From the NCBI RefSeq assembly GCF_013348805.1, contig NZ_CP054690.1:2356001-2420000 (forward strand): a stretch of DNA of 64,000 bases, given 5' to 3'. The translations under genes and the position numbers were made by a program. The notes beneath the pieces are model-generated. The model was not told the DNA's origin. It saw only the letters and a program-made list of their open reading frames with translations, and did not search any database. Shown here one piece after another: positions 39,655-47,994 of the stretch. The DNA is from Rhodococcus sp. W8901. GTDB lineage: Bacteria; Actinomycetota; Actinomycetes; Mycobacteriales; Mycobacteriaceae. How positions within the stretch are numbered: the stretch's first letter is position 1; each line of letters starts with the position of its first letter.

Positions 39655-40771
39655 TCCTCGCGGCGCGGCCCGGCTGTCACTCGCCGGAGCGGCACTCGTC
39701 CTGGTCCCGTCGATGCTGCTGGCCGCGCCCGCGGCCGCGCAGAGTTCCGGTTCCGGAGTGTTGGTGACCGGCGCACAGTTCGAGCAGGTCTGCACGCCGG
39801 GGGATCCGGCCCTCGCGGAGCTGTCGGGGCTGGCGGTGGCGGGCGGGAAGACCTACGGGATCGGCGACAGCGGCACCGACGACGCCGTCGTGGTGATGGA
39901 CGGCGACTGTGCGGTGACCGGCACGCTGTCGGTGCCGGTGGACCCGTACGACATCGAGGACATGGGTGTCGGGCCGGACGGCCGGCTGTGGCTGTCGGAC
40001 GCCGGCGACAACGAGCGCGTCCGCTCCACCGTCGCGCTCATCGACCTCGACCCGGCCACCGGCGCGGGGCAGCTGCACCGGCTGACGTACCCGGACGGCC
40101 CGCACGACGCCGAGGCGCTGCTGATCCAGCGCGACGGCGTTCCGCTGATCGTCACCAAGGAAGTCCTCGCCACCAACGGCATCTACCGCCCCGCCGGTGC
40201 GGCCGCGCTCGGCGACCTGGCATCGCCCGGGCCCACACCGCTCGAGCGAGTCGGCGACGTACGTCTCGGCCCCACCAGCACGCCCGGCGGTCCGGTGCCG
40301 GTCGGCGGATCCACCCTCGTCACCGGCGGCGCGGTGAGCGCCGACGGCACCGTCGCCGCGCTGCGCACCTACACCGACGTCTACCTGTACTCGGCACCCG
40401 ACGGCGATCTGGTGCGGGCGCTCACCGCCACCACACCGGTGCGGGTGGCGTTGCCGAACCAGCCGCAGGGCGAGGCGATCGCGTTCACGCCGGACGGCGA
40501 CCTGCTCGCGGGTTCCGAGTCGGCCGGTGGCCCGCTGCCCCCGGTTCAGATCCTGAGGGGCGCAACGGAACTGGCGCGCAGCAGCAGCTGGTCCGGTGGC
40601 TCGGTGTCACTGTCGGCGTCGGAGGGGCACGGCCAGGACCCGGCCCAGGCCTCCGGTGAGACCACCGAGAAGCCCTCGGCTCCCCGGTGGTCCACGGCGG
40701 TCCTCGGCGTCGGCGCGCTGGTCGCGGGACTTGCGACGTTCGCTCTGGTGCGGCGCCGGTCCCGCTCGTAG
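39647..40771 (+). CDS. Exported, membrane-anchored propeller-like protein
   Basis: A 374-residue protein starting at GTG 39647. It has an Arg-containing signal peptide ending near AAPAAAQ (~30), an exported domain with repeated strand motifs such as AVAGGKTYGIGDSG, GVGPDGRLWLSDAGDN and AVSADGTVAALRTYTDVYLYSAPDG that suggest a beta-propeller, a Pro/Ser linker, and a C-terminal membrane span (VLGVGALVAGLATFALV) followed by RRRSRS. Starting inside hflX, it is probably translationally coupled to it. Function unknown. Confidence 0.8.
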   Translation: MGSPRGAARLSLAGAALVLVPSMLLAAPAAAQSSGSGVLVTGAQFEQVCTPGDPALAELSGLAVAGGKTYGIGDSGTDDAVVVMDGDCAVTGTLSVPVDPYDIEDMGVGPDGRLWLSDAGDNERVRSTVALIDLDPATGAGQLHRLTYPDGPHDAEALLIQRDGVPLIVTKEVLATNGIYRPAGAAALGDLASPGPTPLERVGDVRLGPTSTPGGPVPVGGSTLVTGGAVSADGTVAALRTYTDVYLYSAPDGDLVRALTATTPVRVALPNQPQGEAIAFTPDGDLLAGSESAGGPLPPVQILRGATELARSSSWSGGSVSLSASEGHGQDPAQASGETTEKPSAPRWSTAVLGVGALVAGLATFALVRRRSRS

Positions 40772-40783
40772 CGGCCCCGCCGG

Positions 40784-42330
40784 TCAGGAATTCCTGATCA
40801 GGTCGGCGCAGCGTTCGCCGATGAGCATCGTGGTGATGTTCGGGTTCACCGCGACGATCTTCGGCATCACCGAGGCGTCCGCCACCCGCAGGCCCTGCAC
40901 GCCCTTGACCCGCAACTGAGGGTCGAGCGGAGAGTCCGCGTCGGGCCCCATCCGGACCGTACCCACCGGGTGGTAGACGGTGTTGTGGGTGCGCCGGATG
41001 TAGTCGGCGATCTGTTCGTCGGTCTGGACATCGGTGCCGGGGAACAACTCCCGGCCCGCCCATTCGGCCATGGCCGGCTGGGCGACGATCTCCCGGGCCC
41101 GGCGGATGCCCTGGATCATGATGTTCATGTCGTAGGGGTCGGTGAAGTACCGCGGATCCACCTTCGGCTTGTCCCGGAAGTCGATGCTGCGCAATCTGAC
41201 CGTGCCCCGGGATCGGGCGTGGGTGACGTTGGGTGTGAGGCAGAAGGCGTTCTCCGACGTCGGATAGCCCTGCCGCACGGTGTGCATGTCGAACGGGACG
41301 CTGCCGTAGTGGAACATCAAATCGGGGCGGTCCAGGTTCTCCTGGGTAGGGGAGAAGATGCCGATCTCCCACCACTGGGTCGATCGGGTCACCATGGGCT
41401 GCTTTGCCTCCCACTGGATCACGCCTTCGGGATGGTCCTGCAGGTTGCTGCCCACACCGGGGGGGTCGACGAGCACCTCGATGCCCATCTCCCGTAGGTG
41501 CTCGGCGGGGCCGACACCCGAGAGCATCAGCAGCTTGGGGGAGTCGATCGCGCCCGCCGACAGGATCACCTCGCGGCGCGCCGTGATTCGCCGCGAATGG
41601 ATGCCGTCCTTCAACAGCACATCCACGCCGACGCACCGGCCGTCCTCGATCGGCACCTTCTTCGCCCAGTGATCGGTGAGGACCGTCAGGTTCTCCCGGT
41701 CGAGGATCGGGTGCAGGTACGACACCGATGACGACGAACGCACGCCGTCCTCGCGCCCATTGATCTGGAAGAAGTTGGCGCCGTTGACGATCGTCTCGCC
41801 CTCGTTGAACGTTGCGCGGGGGATACCGGCCTGCTCGCACGCGTCGAGGATCGCGACACCGCACGGGTCGTTCGGTGGGACGTCGCGCAGCACCGGCCGT
41901 CGTGGCCGTGGTGGTCGCCGGGTCGCGAGTTGTTCTCCAGGCGCTTGACGAGTGGGAAGATCGCCTCGGCCTCCCAGCCGGTGCAGCCGAGGTTGCCGGC
42001 CCACTCGTCGAGATCCTCGCGCGGCGGCCAGAACGCGATGCACGAATTGTGCGACGAGCACCCACCGAGCACCCGCGCCCGGGCGTGCCGCATGAACGAG
42101 TTGCCGTGTTCCTGGGGCTCGATGAGATAGTCCCAGTCGTAACCGGATTCGAGCAGCGCCATCCAGTCCTCGAGGATCAGGATCTCGTCGAGCCCGACGT
42201 CGCTGGGCCCCGCCTCGATCAGCGCGACCGTCACCGAGGGGTCCTCGCTCAGCCGCGCCGCGACCGCGGCGCCCGCCGACCCGCCACCGACGACAACGTA
42301 GTCGTACTCGTGCTCCTGCTGGGACGTCAT
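40784..42330 (-). pseudogene. betA: Choline dehydrogenase/GMC oxidoreductase, frameshifted
   Basis: A GMC flavoenzyme of ~515 residues if repaired; BetA oxidises choline to betaine aldehyde. The start at 42330 gives MTSQQ and the FAD motif YDYVVVGGGSAGAAVAARLSE; the frame then breaks at 41895-41896, where one G (on the plus strand) appears to be missing, and the rest (DVPPNDPCGVAILDACEQAG to the C-terminus, with NTVYHPVGTVRMG) continues in the neighbouring frame. All later GMC motifs are intact. It could be a real mutation or a base-calling error in a GG run. Confidence 0.85.
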
Positions 42331-42390
42331 GCTCACTCCTTCTCCGATCTCCGATCGCTCCGAGCTCCGGTCCGTGAACCACCCGCTCAC

Positions 42391-42848
42391 CGGGAGCGAT
42401 GTTCTGATAGACGTGCTTGGCCTCGCGGTACTCGTCGAGGCCCGTGGGTCCGAGTTCGCGGCCGAAGCCGGACTCACCGAAGCCACCCCACTCCGCCTGC
42501 GGGAGGTAGGGGTGGAAGTCGTTGATCCACACCGTGCCTGCGCGCATCCGGTTCGCGACCCGCTGCGCCCGGCCGGCGTCCTGCGTCAACACCGCACCGG
42601 CCAGGCCGTAACGCGTGTCGTTGGCGATCCGCACCGCGTCCTCCTCGTCGGTGAACGTCTCCACGGTCACGACCGGACCGAAGCCCTCGTCGACGACGAC
42701 GGACATGCCCTGCCGGACGCCGTCGAGCACGGTCGGCAGGTAGTAGTAGCCGCTCTCCAAATCACCGGAGCCCCACTCGCCGCCGCAGCGCAGCACGGCG
42801 CCCTCCTCGACCCCCCCTGCGGACGTATGCGCTGACCTTGTCGCGGTG
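42391..42848 (-). pseudogene. betB: Betaine-aldehyde dehydrogenase, C-terminal fragment
   Basis: Only about the last 150 residues of an aldehyde dehydrogenase are present: HRDKVSAYVRR, then GGEWGSGDLESGYYYLPTVL, DEGFGPVVTV, TRYGLAGAVLTQD, and the C-terminal WGGFGESGFGRELG. The catalytic-cysteine half is missing; the homology begins two bases from a 20-bp inverted repeat. Two further frame breaks are visible: a run of seven C at 42811-42817 that should be six, and one near 42391-42400, after which the sequence reads VSGWFT in the betA frame with no stop. BetB normally oxidises betaine aldehyde to glycine betaine. Confidence 0.85.
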
Positions 42849-42849
42849 G

Positions 42850-42891
42850 GGGTTGGCGGCCACCCACCGTCCGGTGGGTGGCCGCCAACCC
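42850..42891. terminator. Large perfect inverted repeat at the betB break point
   Basis: A 20-bp perfect stem (42850-42869 with 42872-42891), beginning GGGTTGGCGGCCACC, with only two loop bases, followed by TTT. It could terminate transcription or mark a rearrangement end. Bases 42892-43049 hold nothing I can identify beyond the start region of the permease. Confidence 0.8.
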
Positions 42892-43049
42892 TTTCGGCGG
42901 TCGACTTGTCGATCGACGGTGGGGAAGAGGCCGGAACCGCTGTAGCCCCTTTTCGCTCGGACCGGGCACTCGGTATGGATGTGATTCGGGTGGCGAGTCC
43001 AGGTGCGGTGGTGTATCGGCGCAGGCGGTAGCTCTACTATTGGCCAACT

Positions 43050-44363
43050 GTGACGAGTACAGAGGACCACGCGCAACGCGCGCCCGAACGGGAAGCCGGC
43101 ACCGGGATGTTCGGATGGGCGCTGCACGGCGACGGCCGACGGATCAGCGACGGCGCGGTGGTCGCACCGCACGAGCGGCTGTCGTGGCCGCGCACCATCG
43201 GCATCGGGATGCAGCATGTGATCGCGATGTTCGGCGCCACCCTGCTGGTGCCGACGATCACCGGCTTCCCGGTCACGACGACGCTGCTGTTCTCCGGCAT
43301 CGGCACCGCGCTGTTCCTCATCATCACGCGCGGGCGGATCCCGAGTTACCTCGGTTCGTCGTTCGCGTTCATCGCGCCGCTGACCGCGGCCGCCGGTGAC
43401 GGGCCCGCCGCGCAGCTCGGCGGCGTCCTCGCCGCCGGTGTCGTGCTGATGCTCGTCGGCCTGGCGGTGAAGTTGATCGGCGCCCGCGTGATCGACGCGG
43501 TCATGCCGCCGGTGGTGACCGGCGCCGTGGTCGCGCTGATCGGCCTCAACCTGGCGCCCACCGCGGCCGGGTCGTTCCAGGCGCAGCCGTTGATCGCCGC
43601 GGTGACGCTCCTCGGCATCCTCCTCGCCACGGTGATCGGGCCGGGCATCATCGGTCGCCTGGGCATCCTCATCGGCGTCGTGATCGGCTGGGTGTTCGCC
43701 GCGATCACGGGCGGGCTCGCGGACGACCGCGTGGACGCGCTGCGTGAGGCCGCGTGGTTCGGTGTGCCGCACCTGCGCGGTCCGTCGTTCGATCTGTCCG
43801 TCATCCTGCTCGCTCTGCCGGTCGTGATCGTCCTGATCGCCGAGAACGTCGGCCACGTGAAGGCGGTCGCCGCGATGACGGGCCGCTCGCTCGACGACCT
43901 GGCCGGGAACGCCCTGTTCGCGGACGGTCTGGCAACCACCCTCGCCGGCGCCGGCGGCGGATCCGGAACCACGACGTACGCCGAGAACATCGGGGTCATG
44001 GCCGCGACCCGGGTGTACTCGACCGCGGCGTACTGGGTCGCGGCGGCGACCGCGATCGTCCTGTCCTTCTCGCCCAAGTTCGGCGCGCTCGTGTTCACCG
44101 TGCCCGACGGCGTGATCGGCGGCGCCACGATGGTGCTGTACGGCCTCATCGGCGTGCTCGGTGTCCGGATCTGGATGGACGCCAAGGTGGACTTCACCGA
44201 TCCCGTCAACCTCACCGTCGTGGCGACCGCCCTCGTCGCCGGGATCGGCAACCTCACCCTGTCGATCGGTTCCGTCGAACTCGGTGGCATCGCGTGGGGC
44301 TCGGTCGGCATCCTGGTCGCCTACCCGCTGATGCGCCGGCTGAACTCGATGCGCCGCGCATAG
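43050..44363 (+). CDS. NCS2 family uracil/xanthine permease
   Basis: A 437-residue nucleobase transporter with about 14 hydrophobic segments. The NCS2 signature is in the AENVGHVKAVAAMTGRSL stretch (~267-284), where the Glu contacts the base in UraA, and the second helix pair motif GGGSGTTTYAENIGVMAATRVYS (~306-328) includes the second conserved Glu. The opening LSWPRTIGIGMQHVIAMFGATLLVP is typical of UraA/RutG. It starts at GTG 43050. Uracil is the likelier substrate; xanthine is possible. Confidence 0.9.
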   Translation: MTSTEDHAQRAPEREAGTGMFGWALHGDGRRISDGAVVAPHERLSWPRTIGIGMQHVIAMFGATLLVPTITGFPVTTTLLFSGIGTALFLIITRGRIPSYLGSSFAFIAPLTAAAGDGPAAQLGGVLAAGVVLMLVGLAVKLIGARVIDAVMPPVVTGAVVALIGLNLAPTAAGSFQAQPLIAAVTLLGILLATVIGPGIIGRLGILIGVVIGWVFAAITGGLADDRVDALREAAWFGVPHLRGPSFDLSVILLALPVVIVLIAENVGHVKAVAAMTGRSLDDLAGNALFADGLATTLAGAGGGSGTTTYAENIGVMAATRVYSTAAYWVAAATAIVLSFSPKFGALVFTVPDGVIGGATMVLYGLIGVLGVRIWMDAKVDFTDPVNLTVVATALVAGIGNLTLSIGSVELGGIAWGSVGILVAYPLMRRLNSMRRA

Positions 44364-44370
44364 AGGTCGC

Positions 44371-44410
44371 GCACGATTCGTGATCTGCGCCACGCGGTCA
44401 CGAATCGTGC
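44371..44410. terminator. Hairpin after the permease gene
   Basis: GCACGATTCGTGA (44371-44383) pairs with TCACGAATCGTGC (44398-44410), a perfect 13-bp stem with a 14-base loop, immediately downstream of the permease stop. There is no T tract. Confidence 0.7.
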
Positions 44411-44530
44411 TCGTCTCGGTCATGGATCGACGTTGATCTTCGCTTTACGGTCATGTCGAGGAAGTAGGTCTGCTGCTGCGTGCCCGCGGCCGCCGGCAGA
44501 TCGCCGTACATCTCGACATGAGGAGACGCA

Positions 44531-45676
44531 GTGGAACGCACCCTGTTCGAACCGGAGCACGAACTGTTCCGGGAGTCCTACCGCAAGTTCCTCGATCAGC
44601 ACGTCGCGCCCTTCCACGATCAGTGGGAGGAGCAGAACATCGTCGACCGATCGGTGTGGATCGAGGCCGGCAAGCAGGGCTTCCTCGGTATGGCGGTGCC
44701 CGAGGAGTGCGGCGGCGGGGGAGTCGAGGACTTCCGGTACAACGCGATCGTCACCGAGGAGACCACCCGCGGCGGTTACAGCGGTGTCGGCTTCATGCTC
44801 CACAACGACGTCGTCGCGCCGTACCTGATCAAGCTCGCCAACGAGGAACAGAAGCAGCGCTGGCTGCCCGGGTTCTGCTCCGGCGAACTCATCACCGCGA
44901 TCGCGATGACCGAGCCCGGCACCGGGTCCGACCTGCAGAACATCAAAACCCGCGCCGTCAAGGACGGCGATCACTGGATCCTCAACGGCGCCAAGACCTT
45001 CATCACGAACGGCATCAACGCCGACGTCGTGATCGTCGTCGCGTGCACCGATCCCGACAAGGGTGCGCAGGGCTTCTCTTTGCTCGTCGTCGAACGCGGC
45101 ATGGAGGGCTTCGAGCGGGGACGCAACCTCGACAAGATCGGTCTCAAGGCCCAGGACACCGCGGAACTGAGCTTCACCGACGTCCGGGTGCCGGCCGAGA
45201 ACCTCCTCGGCGAGGAGGGCATGGGCTTCATCTACCTGATGCAGAACCTGCCGCAGGAGCGCCTGTCGATCGCGGTCGTGGCGGCCGCCGCGATGGAATC
45301 CTGCCTCGACATGACGATCCAGTACTGCCGTGACCGCAAGGCGTTCGGCAAGTCGATCGGGAGCTTCCAGAACACGCGGTTCGTGCTCGCCGAACTCGCC
45401 ACCGAGACGACGGCCGTGCGGATCCTGGTGGACAAGTTCATCGAACAGCTCAACGCGGGCACACTCACCGTCCAGGAAGCCGCAATGGCGAAGTGGTGGA
45501 CCACGGAGGCGCAGGTCAAGCTGATCGACCGGTGCCTGCAGCTGCACGGCGGCTACGGCTACATGCGCGAGTATCCGATCGCCAAGGCGTACATGGACTC
45601 TCGGGTCCAGACGATCTACGGCGGCACCACCGAGATCATGAAGGAGATCATCGGTCGCGGACTGAACCTCGGCTGA
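44531..45676 (+). CDS. Acyl-CoA dehydrogenase
   Basis: A 381-residue FadE-type flavoprotein. The FAD/substrate motifs are AIAMTEPGTGSDLQNIKTRA (~127) and the C-terminal YGGTTEIMKEIIGRGL (~364), where TEIM carries the conserved pattern and an upstream RVQTIYGGTTE segment. It introduces the alpha-beta double bond in fatty or branched acyl-CoA oxidation; chain-length preference cannot be read. GTG 44531 has AGGAG ten bases upstream. It ends at a strong bidirectional terminator before lexA. Confidence 0.92.
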   Translation: MERTLFEPEHELFRESYRKFLDQHVAPFHDQWEEQNIVDRSVWIEAGKQGFLGMAVPEECGGGGVEDFRYNAIVTEETTRGGYSGVGFMLHNDVVAPYLIKLANEEQKQRWLPGFCSGELITAIAMTEPGTGSDLQNIKTRAVKDGDHWILNGAKTFITNGINADVVIVVACTDPDKGAQGFSLLVVERGMEGFERGRNLDKIGLKAQDTAELSFTDVRVPAENLLGEEGMGFIYLMQNLPQERLSIAVVAAAAMESCLDMTIQYCRDRKAFGKSIGSFQNTRFVLAELATETTAVRILVDKFIEQLNAGTLTVQEAAMAKWWTTEAQVKLIDRCLQLHGGYGYMREYPIAKAYMDSRVQTIYGGTTEIMKEIIGRGLNLG

Positions 45677-45695
45677 CCCGCACTTCTCGCTCCTC

Positions 45696-45742
45696 ACGAC
45701 GACAGGGGCCGCGGCACCCAGTGCCGCGGCCCCTGTCGTCGT
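45696..45742. terminator. Bidirectional terminator between acyl-CoA dehydrogenase and lexA
   Basis: A perfect 22-bp stem (45696-45717 with 45721-45742), beginning ACGACGACAGGGGCC, with a 3-base loop CCA, placed between the stop codons of two converging genes. Confidence 0.92.
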
Positions 45743-45748
45743 AACGGG

Positions 45749-46507
45749 TCAGAGCTTGCGCATCACGGTGACGACCTTGCCGAGGATCGCGGCGTCGTTG
45801 CCGGGAATGGGGTCGAACAGGGGGTTGTGCGGCATGAGCCACACATCCTTGCCGGTGTGCTTGAAGGTCTTGACGGTCGCCTCACCGTCGATCATCGCGG
45901 CGACGATGTCGCCGTTCTCCGCGACGTTCTGCTGCCGCACGACCACCCAGTCGCCGTCGCAGATCGCAGCGTCGATCATGGACTCGCCGACCACCTTGAG
46001 TAGGAAGAGCGATCCCTGCCCGACCAGTTCGCGGGGTAGCGGGAAGACGTCCTCGACGGCTTCCTCGGCCAGGATCGGGCCGCCGGCCGCGATGCGTCCG
46101 AGCACCGGCACGAACGTAGGGGCCGGCAGTTCGTCGGTGGACTTCATGGCCGCGGATGCACTCGGCGTCGACCGCGTGTCGTCCAGGCCGTCGAGCGTGT
46201 CCAGTCCCCGGACATCGACCGCACGGGGCCGGTTCGGGTCGCGCCGCAGGAAGCCCTTGCGCTCGAGTGTGCGCAGCTGGTGCGCGACGGACGACGTGGA
46301 CGTGAGGCCGACCGCGTCGCCGATCTCGCGGATGCTCGGCGGGTAACCGCGCTCGGCGACCGACGTCCGGATGACCTCGAGGACGTTGCGCTGACGGTCG
46401 GTGAGCTGGCCGGCGTCGAGTCCCGTGCCCAGCCCGGCGGCGGCCTGGGCGTCGTCGGGCGACGTGCGTCCGGACTTGCCGGAGGAACTCGAGCTGTCGT
46501 CCTTCAT
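45749..46507 (-). CDS. lexA: LexA repressor
   Basis: A 252-residue SOS repressor. An actinobacterial Ser-rich head (1-~33) precedes the winged HTH ([16 protein letters not shown] to [10 protein letters not shown], 35-90). The self-cleavage bond is Ala141-Gly142 in RIAAGGPI; the catalytic dyad is Ser176 (KVVGESM) and Lys213 (ATVKTF). ATG 46507 is chosen; upstream bases to 46594 are open but carry no family sequence. It is divergent from a DivS-like gene with SOS boxes between them, so it is autoregulated. Confidence 0.96.
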   Translation of the reverse strand: MKDDSSSSSGKSGRTSPDDAQAAAGLGTGLDAGQLTDRQRNVLEVIRTSVAERGYPPSIREIGDAVGLTSTSSVAHQLRTLERKGFLRRDPNRPRAVDVRGLDTLDGLDDTRSTPSASAAMKSTDELPAPTFVPVLGRIAAGGPILAEEAVEDVFPLPRELVGQGSLFLLKVVGESMIDAAICDGDWVVVRQQNVAENGDIVAAMIDGEATVKTFKHTGKDVWLMPHNPLFDPIPGNDAAILGKVVTVMRKL

Positions 46508-46603
46508 GGCGCGTGGCCTCCTTCGCGGCTCCAGCGGCTCGCGGGCTGAGTCGGTGAGTGTCTGTGTGTTCTGCCACGAATCTATCCCGATCACCCCACT
46601 ACT

Positions 46604-46619
46604 TCAAACATCTGTTCGA
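46604..46619. promoter_or_regulatory. LexA box proximal to lexA
   Basis: On the minus strand TCGAACAGATGTTTGA, 15 of 16 matches to TCGAAC-N4-GTTCGA. It lies 97 bp upstream of lexA. Confidence 0.88.
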
Positions 46620-46666
46620 CCTGTGTCGTCGAAACTACTGACTTTGTCGCAGCCGCGTGGTAGAAA

Positions 46667-46698
46667 TCGAATATGTGTTCTATCGAACGCATGATCGA
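46667..46698. promoter_or_regulatory. Two abutting LexA-like boxes proximal to the DivS-like gene
   Basis: TCGAATATGTGTTCTA (46667-46682; two mismatches) is followed without a gap by TCGAACGCATGATCGA (46683-46698; one mismatch). They lie about 110-140 bp upstream of the small membrane-protein gene. Confidence 0.65.
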
Positions 46699-46806
46699 AC
46701 ACGGTTTGCTCGGATTGCTCGCGACGTGTCCGGAGGAAGCGCCACACGTCCGGTTCGCGCTCTGTCCGACTAGTGAAACGGCTCGACGACTGGCTGGGAG
46801 GTTCGG

Positions 46807-47220
46807 ATGGGTATCGCACTTTCGGGGAATGGATCGGTCGGTCGGACGCCGACGGGCCGCCGGGACGTCTACATGCGGGCGGATTCGTCCGGCGTGATCA
46901 TCGACCGTGGCACCGTGCGGGAGTACCGCCCGGCGCGCATCCGGCCCGTGGACTCGCGGCGTCCGGTTGCCGGTCTCATGCACTACGACGCCGTGCCGCG
47001 GTACGGCTCGCGCGGATCTCGGGTCTCGGTCACCTCCCACCCGTCACACGATCAGCGCCGCCCGCGGCCACGATTCGCAGGTCTGTCGGCGATCGTCGCG
47101 ACCGTCGTCGTCACCGTCGGCATCGTCGTGGGGCTGGATGCGCTCGCGAACTTGGCCGCCGGGGAGTCGGGGGCGACCGACACGGTGCAGGTGCAGGGAA
47201 CAGAGTCGTTCGTGAGGTGA
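46807..47220 (+). CDS. DivS/ChiZ-position SOS-linked small membrane protein
   Basis: A 137-residue protein, divergent from lexA and upstream of nrdR, the place of the SOS-induced division inhibitors DivS (Corynebacterium) and Rv2719c/ChiZ (Mycobacterium). It has an Arg-rich head (~1-90), one membrane span (FAGLSAIVATVVVTVGIVVGLDAL, ~90-113) and ends 24 residues later, so the LysM domain of Rv2719c is absent. GGGAGG lies 5 bases before ATG 46807. Role as a division suppressor is inferred from position and SOS boxes only. Confidence 0.65.
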   Translation: MGIALSGNGSVGRTPTGRRDVYMRADSSGVIIDRGTVREYRPARIRPVDSRRPVAGLMHYDAVPRYGSRGSRVSVTSHPSHDQRRPRPRFAGLSAIVATVVVTVGIVVGLDALANLAAGESGATDTVQVQGTESFVR

Positions 47221-47472
47221 CCGGGCTCCGGTCGCGAATGGAGGAGGCGTTCGATCATGGTGCTGCCGGCACGATCGGATTCGGCGCTGATCCGCCTGGG
47301 TACCCGGGAGTCGCTGTCGGTATGGGTGGGGCGGGTATCCTCGAATCCTGTCAGTCACACCACATCGCGTGGTCGCGTCGATATCGTGTCTCCCCTGCGT
47401 GAGTCGGTCCTGCTGGAACCGGCATCGGTCGAGAAGCGGCGCAGCGGCCACGATGGCTACGAAGGAATCACC

Positions 47473-47964
47473 ATGCACTGCCCGTTCTGCCGGCATCCCG
47501 ATTCGCGCGTGGTCGATTCCCGAGAGGCCGACGAGGGCGCGGCGATCCGTCGTCGACGCTCGTGCCCGGAGTGCGGCCGCCGATTCACCACCGTCGAGAC
47601 GGCCGTGTTGGCCGTAGTCAAGCGAAGTGGCGTCACCGAGCCGTTCAGTCGGGAGAAGGTGGTCCAGGGTGTGCGCCGCGCGTGCCAGGGCCGCCAGGTC
47701 GACAACGACGCGTTGAACCTGCTGGCCCAGCAGGTCGAAGACGCAGTCCGCGCGTCAGGGTCGCCCGAGATCCCCAGCCACGAGGTCGGATTGGCCATCC
47801 TCGGTCCGCTGCGTGACCTCGACGAGGTGGCGTACCTGCGTTTCGCGTCTGTGTACCGCTCCTTCAGTTCCGCGGAGGACTTCGAGCGCGAGATCAAGGA
47901 CCTGCGCGCCCACCGCGAAAGCCGCACCGCCGAGCTCGCCGACGCGGAGTCCGTCACCGAGTGA
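47473..47964 (+). CDS. nrdR: Transcriptional repressor NrdR
   Basis: A 163-residue zinc-ribbon and ATP-cone repressor of ribonucleotide reductase genes. The four zinc cysteines are in HCPFC (3-6) and CPECGRRF (31-34); the ATP-cone spans ~49-139 ([26 protein letters not shown] onward). ATG 47473 is fixed by the MHCPFC opening. The 252 bp before it hold no recognisable gene. It converges on hrpA. Confidence 0.95.
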   Translation: MHCPFCRHPDSRVVDSREADEGAAIRRRRSCPECGRRFTTVETAVLAVVKRSGVTEPFSREKVVQGVRRACQGRQVDNDALNLLAQQVEDAVRASGSPEIPSHEVGLAILGPLRDLDEVAYLRFASVYRSFSSAEDFEREIKDLRAHRESRTAELADAESVTE

Positions 47965-47994
47965 CTCCGGCCGGCAGGCCGCCGGGTGAGCGCG

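Noticed and set aside
42846-43031. Short plus-strand frame across the inverted repeat before the permease
   Set aside because: Its start lies within the betB fragment and hairpin, with no ribosome site and no recognisable sequence.
46673-46806. Short frames in the lexA-DivS gap
   Set aside because: They overlap the SOS boxes and lack ribosome sites; the region is better explained as regulatory DNA.
47359-47373. ACCAC-ATCGC-GTGGT inverted repeat upstream of nrdR, considered as an NrdR box
   Set aside because: NrdR boxes are AT-rich ACACWATATATWGTGT-like pairs; this does not match and occurs only once.
47221-47472. Possible LysM remnant between the DivS-like gene and nrdR
   Set aside because: Read in all forward frames I found no convincing LysM pattern; it is left as intergenic leader.
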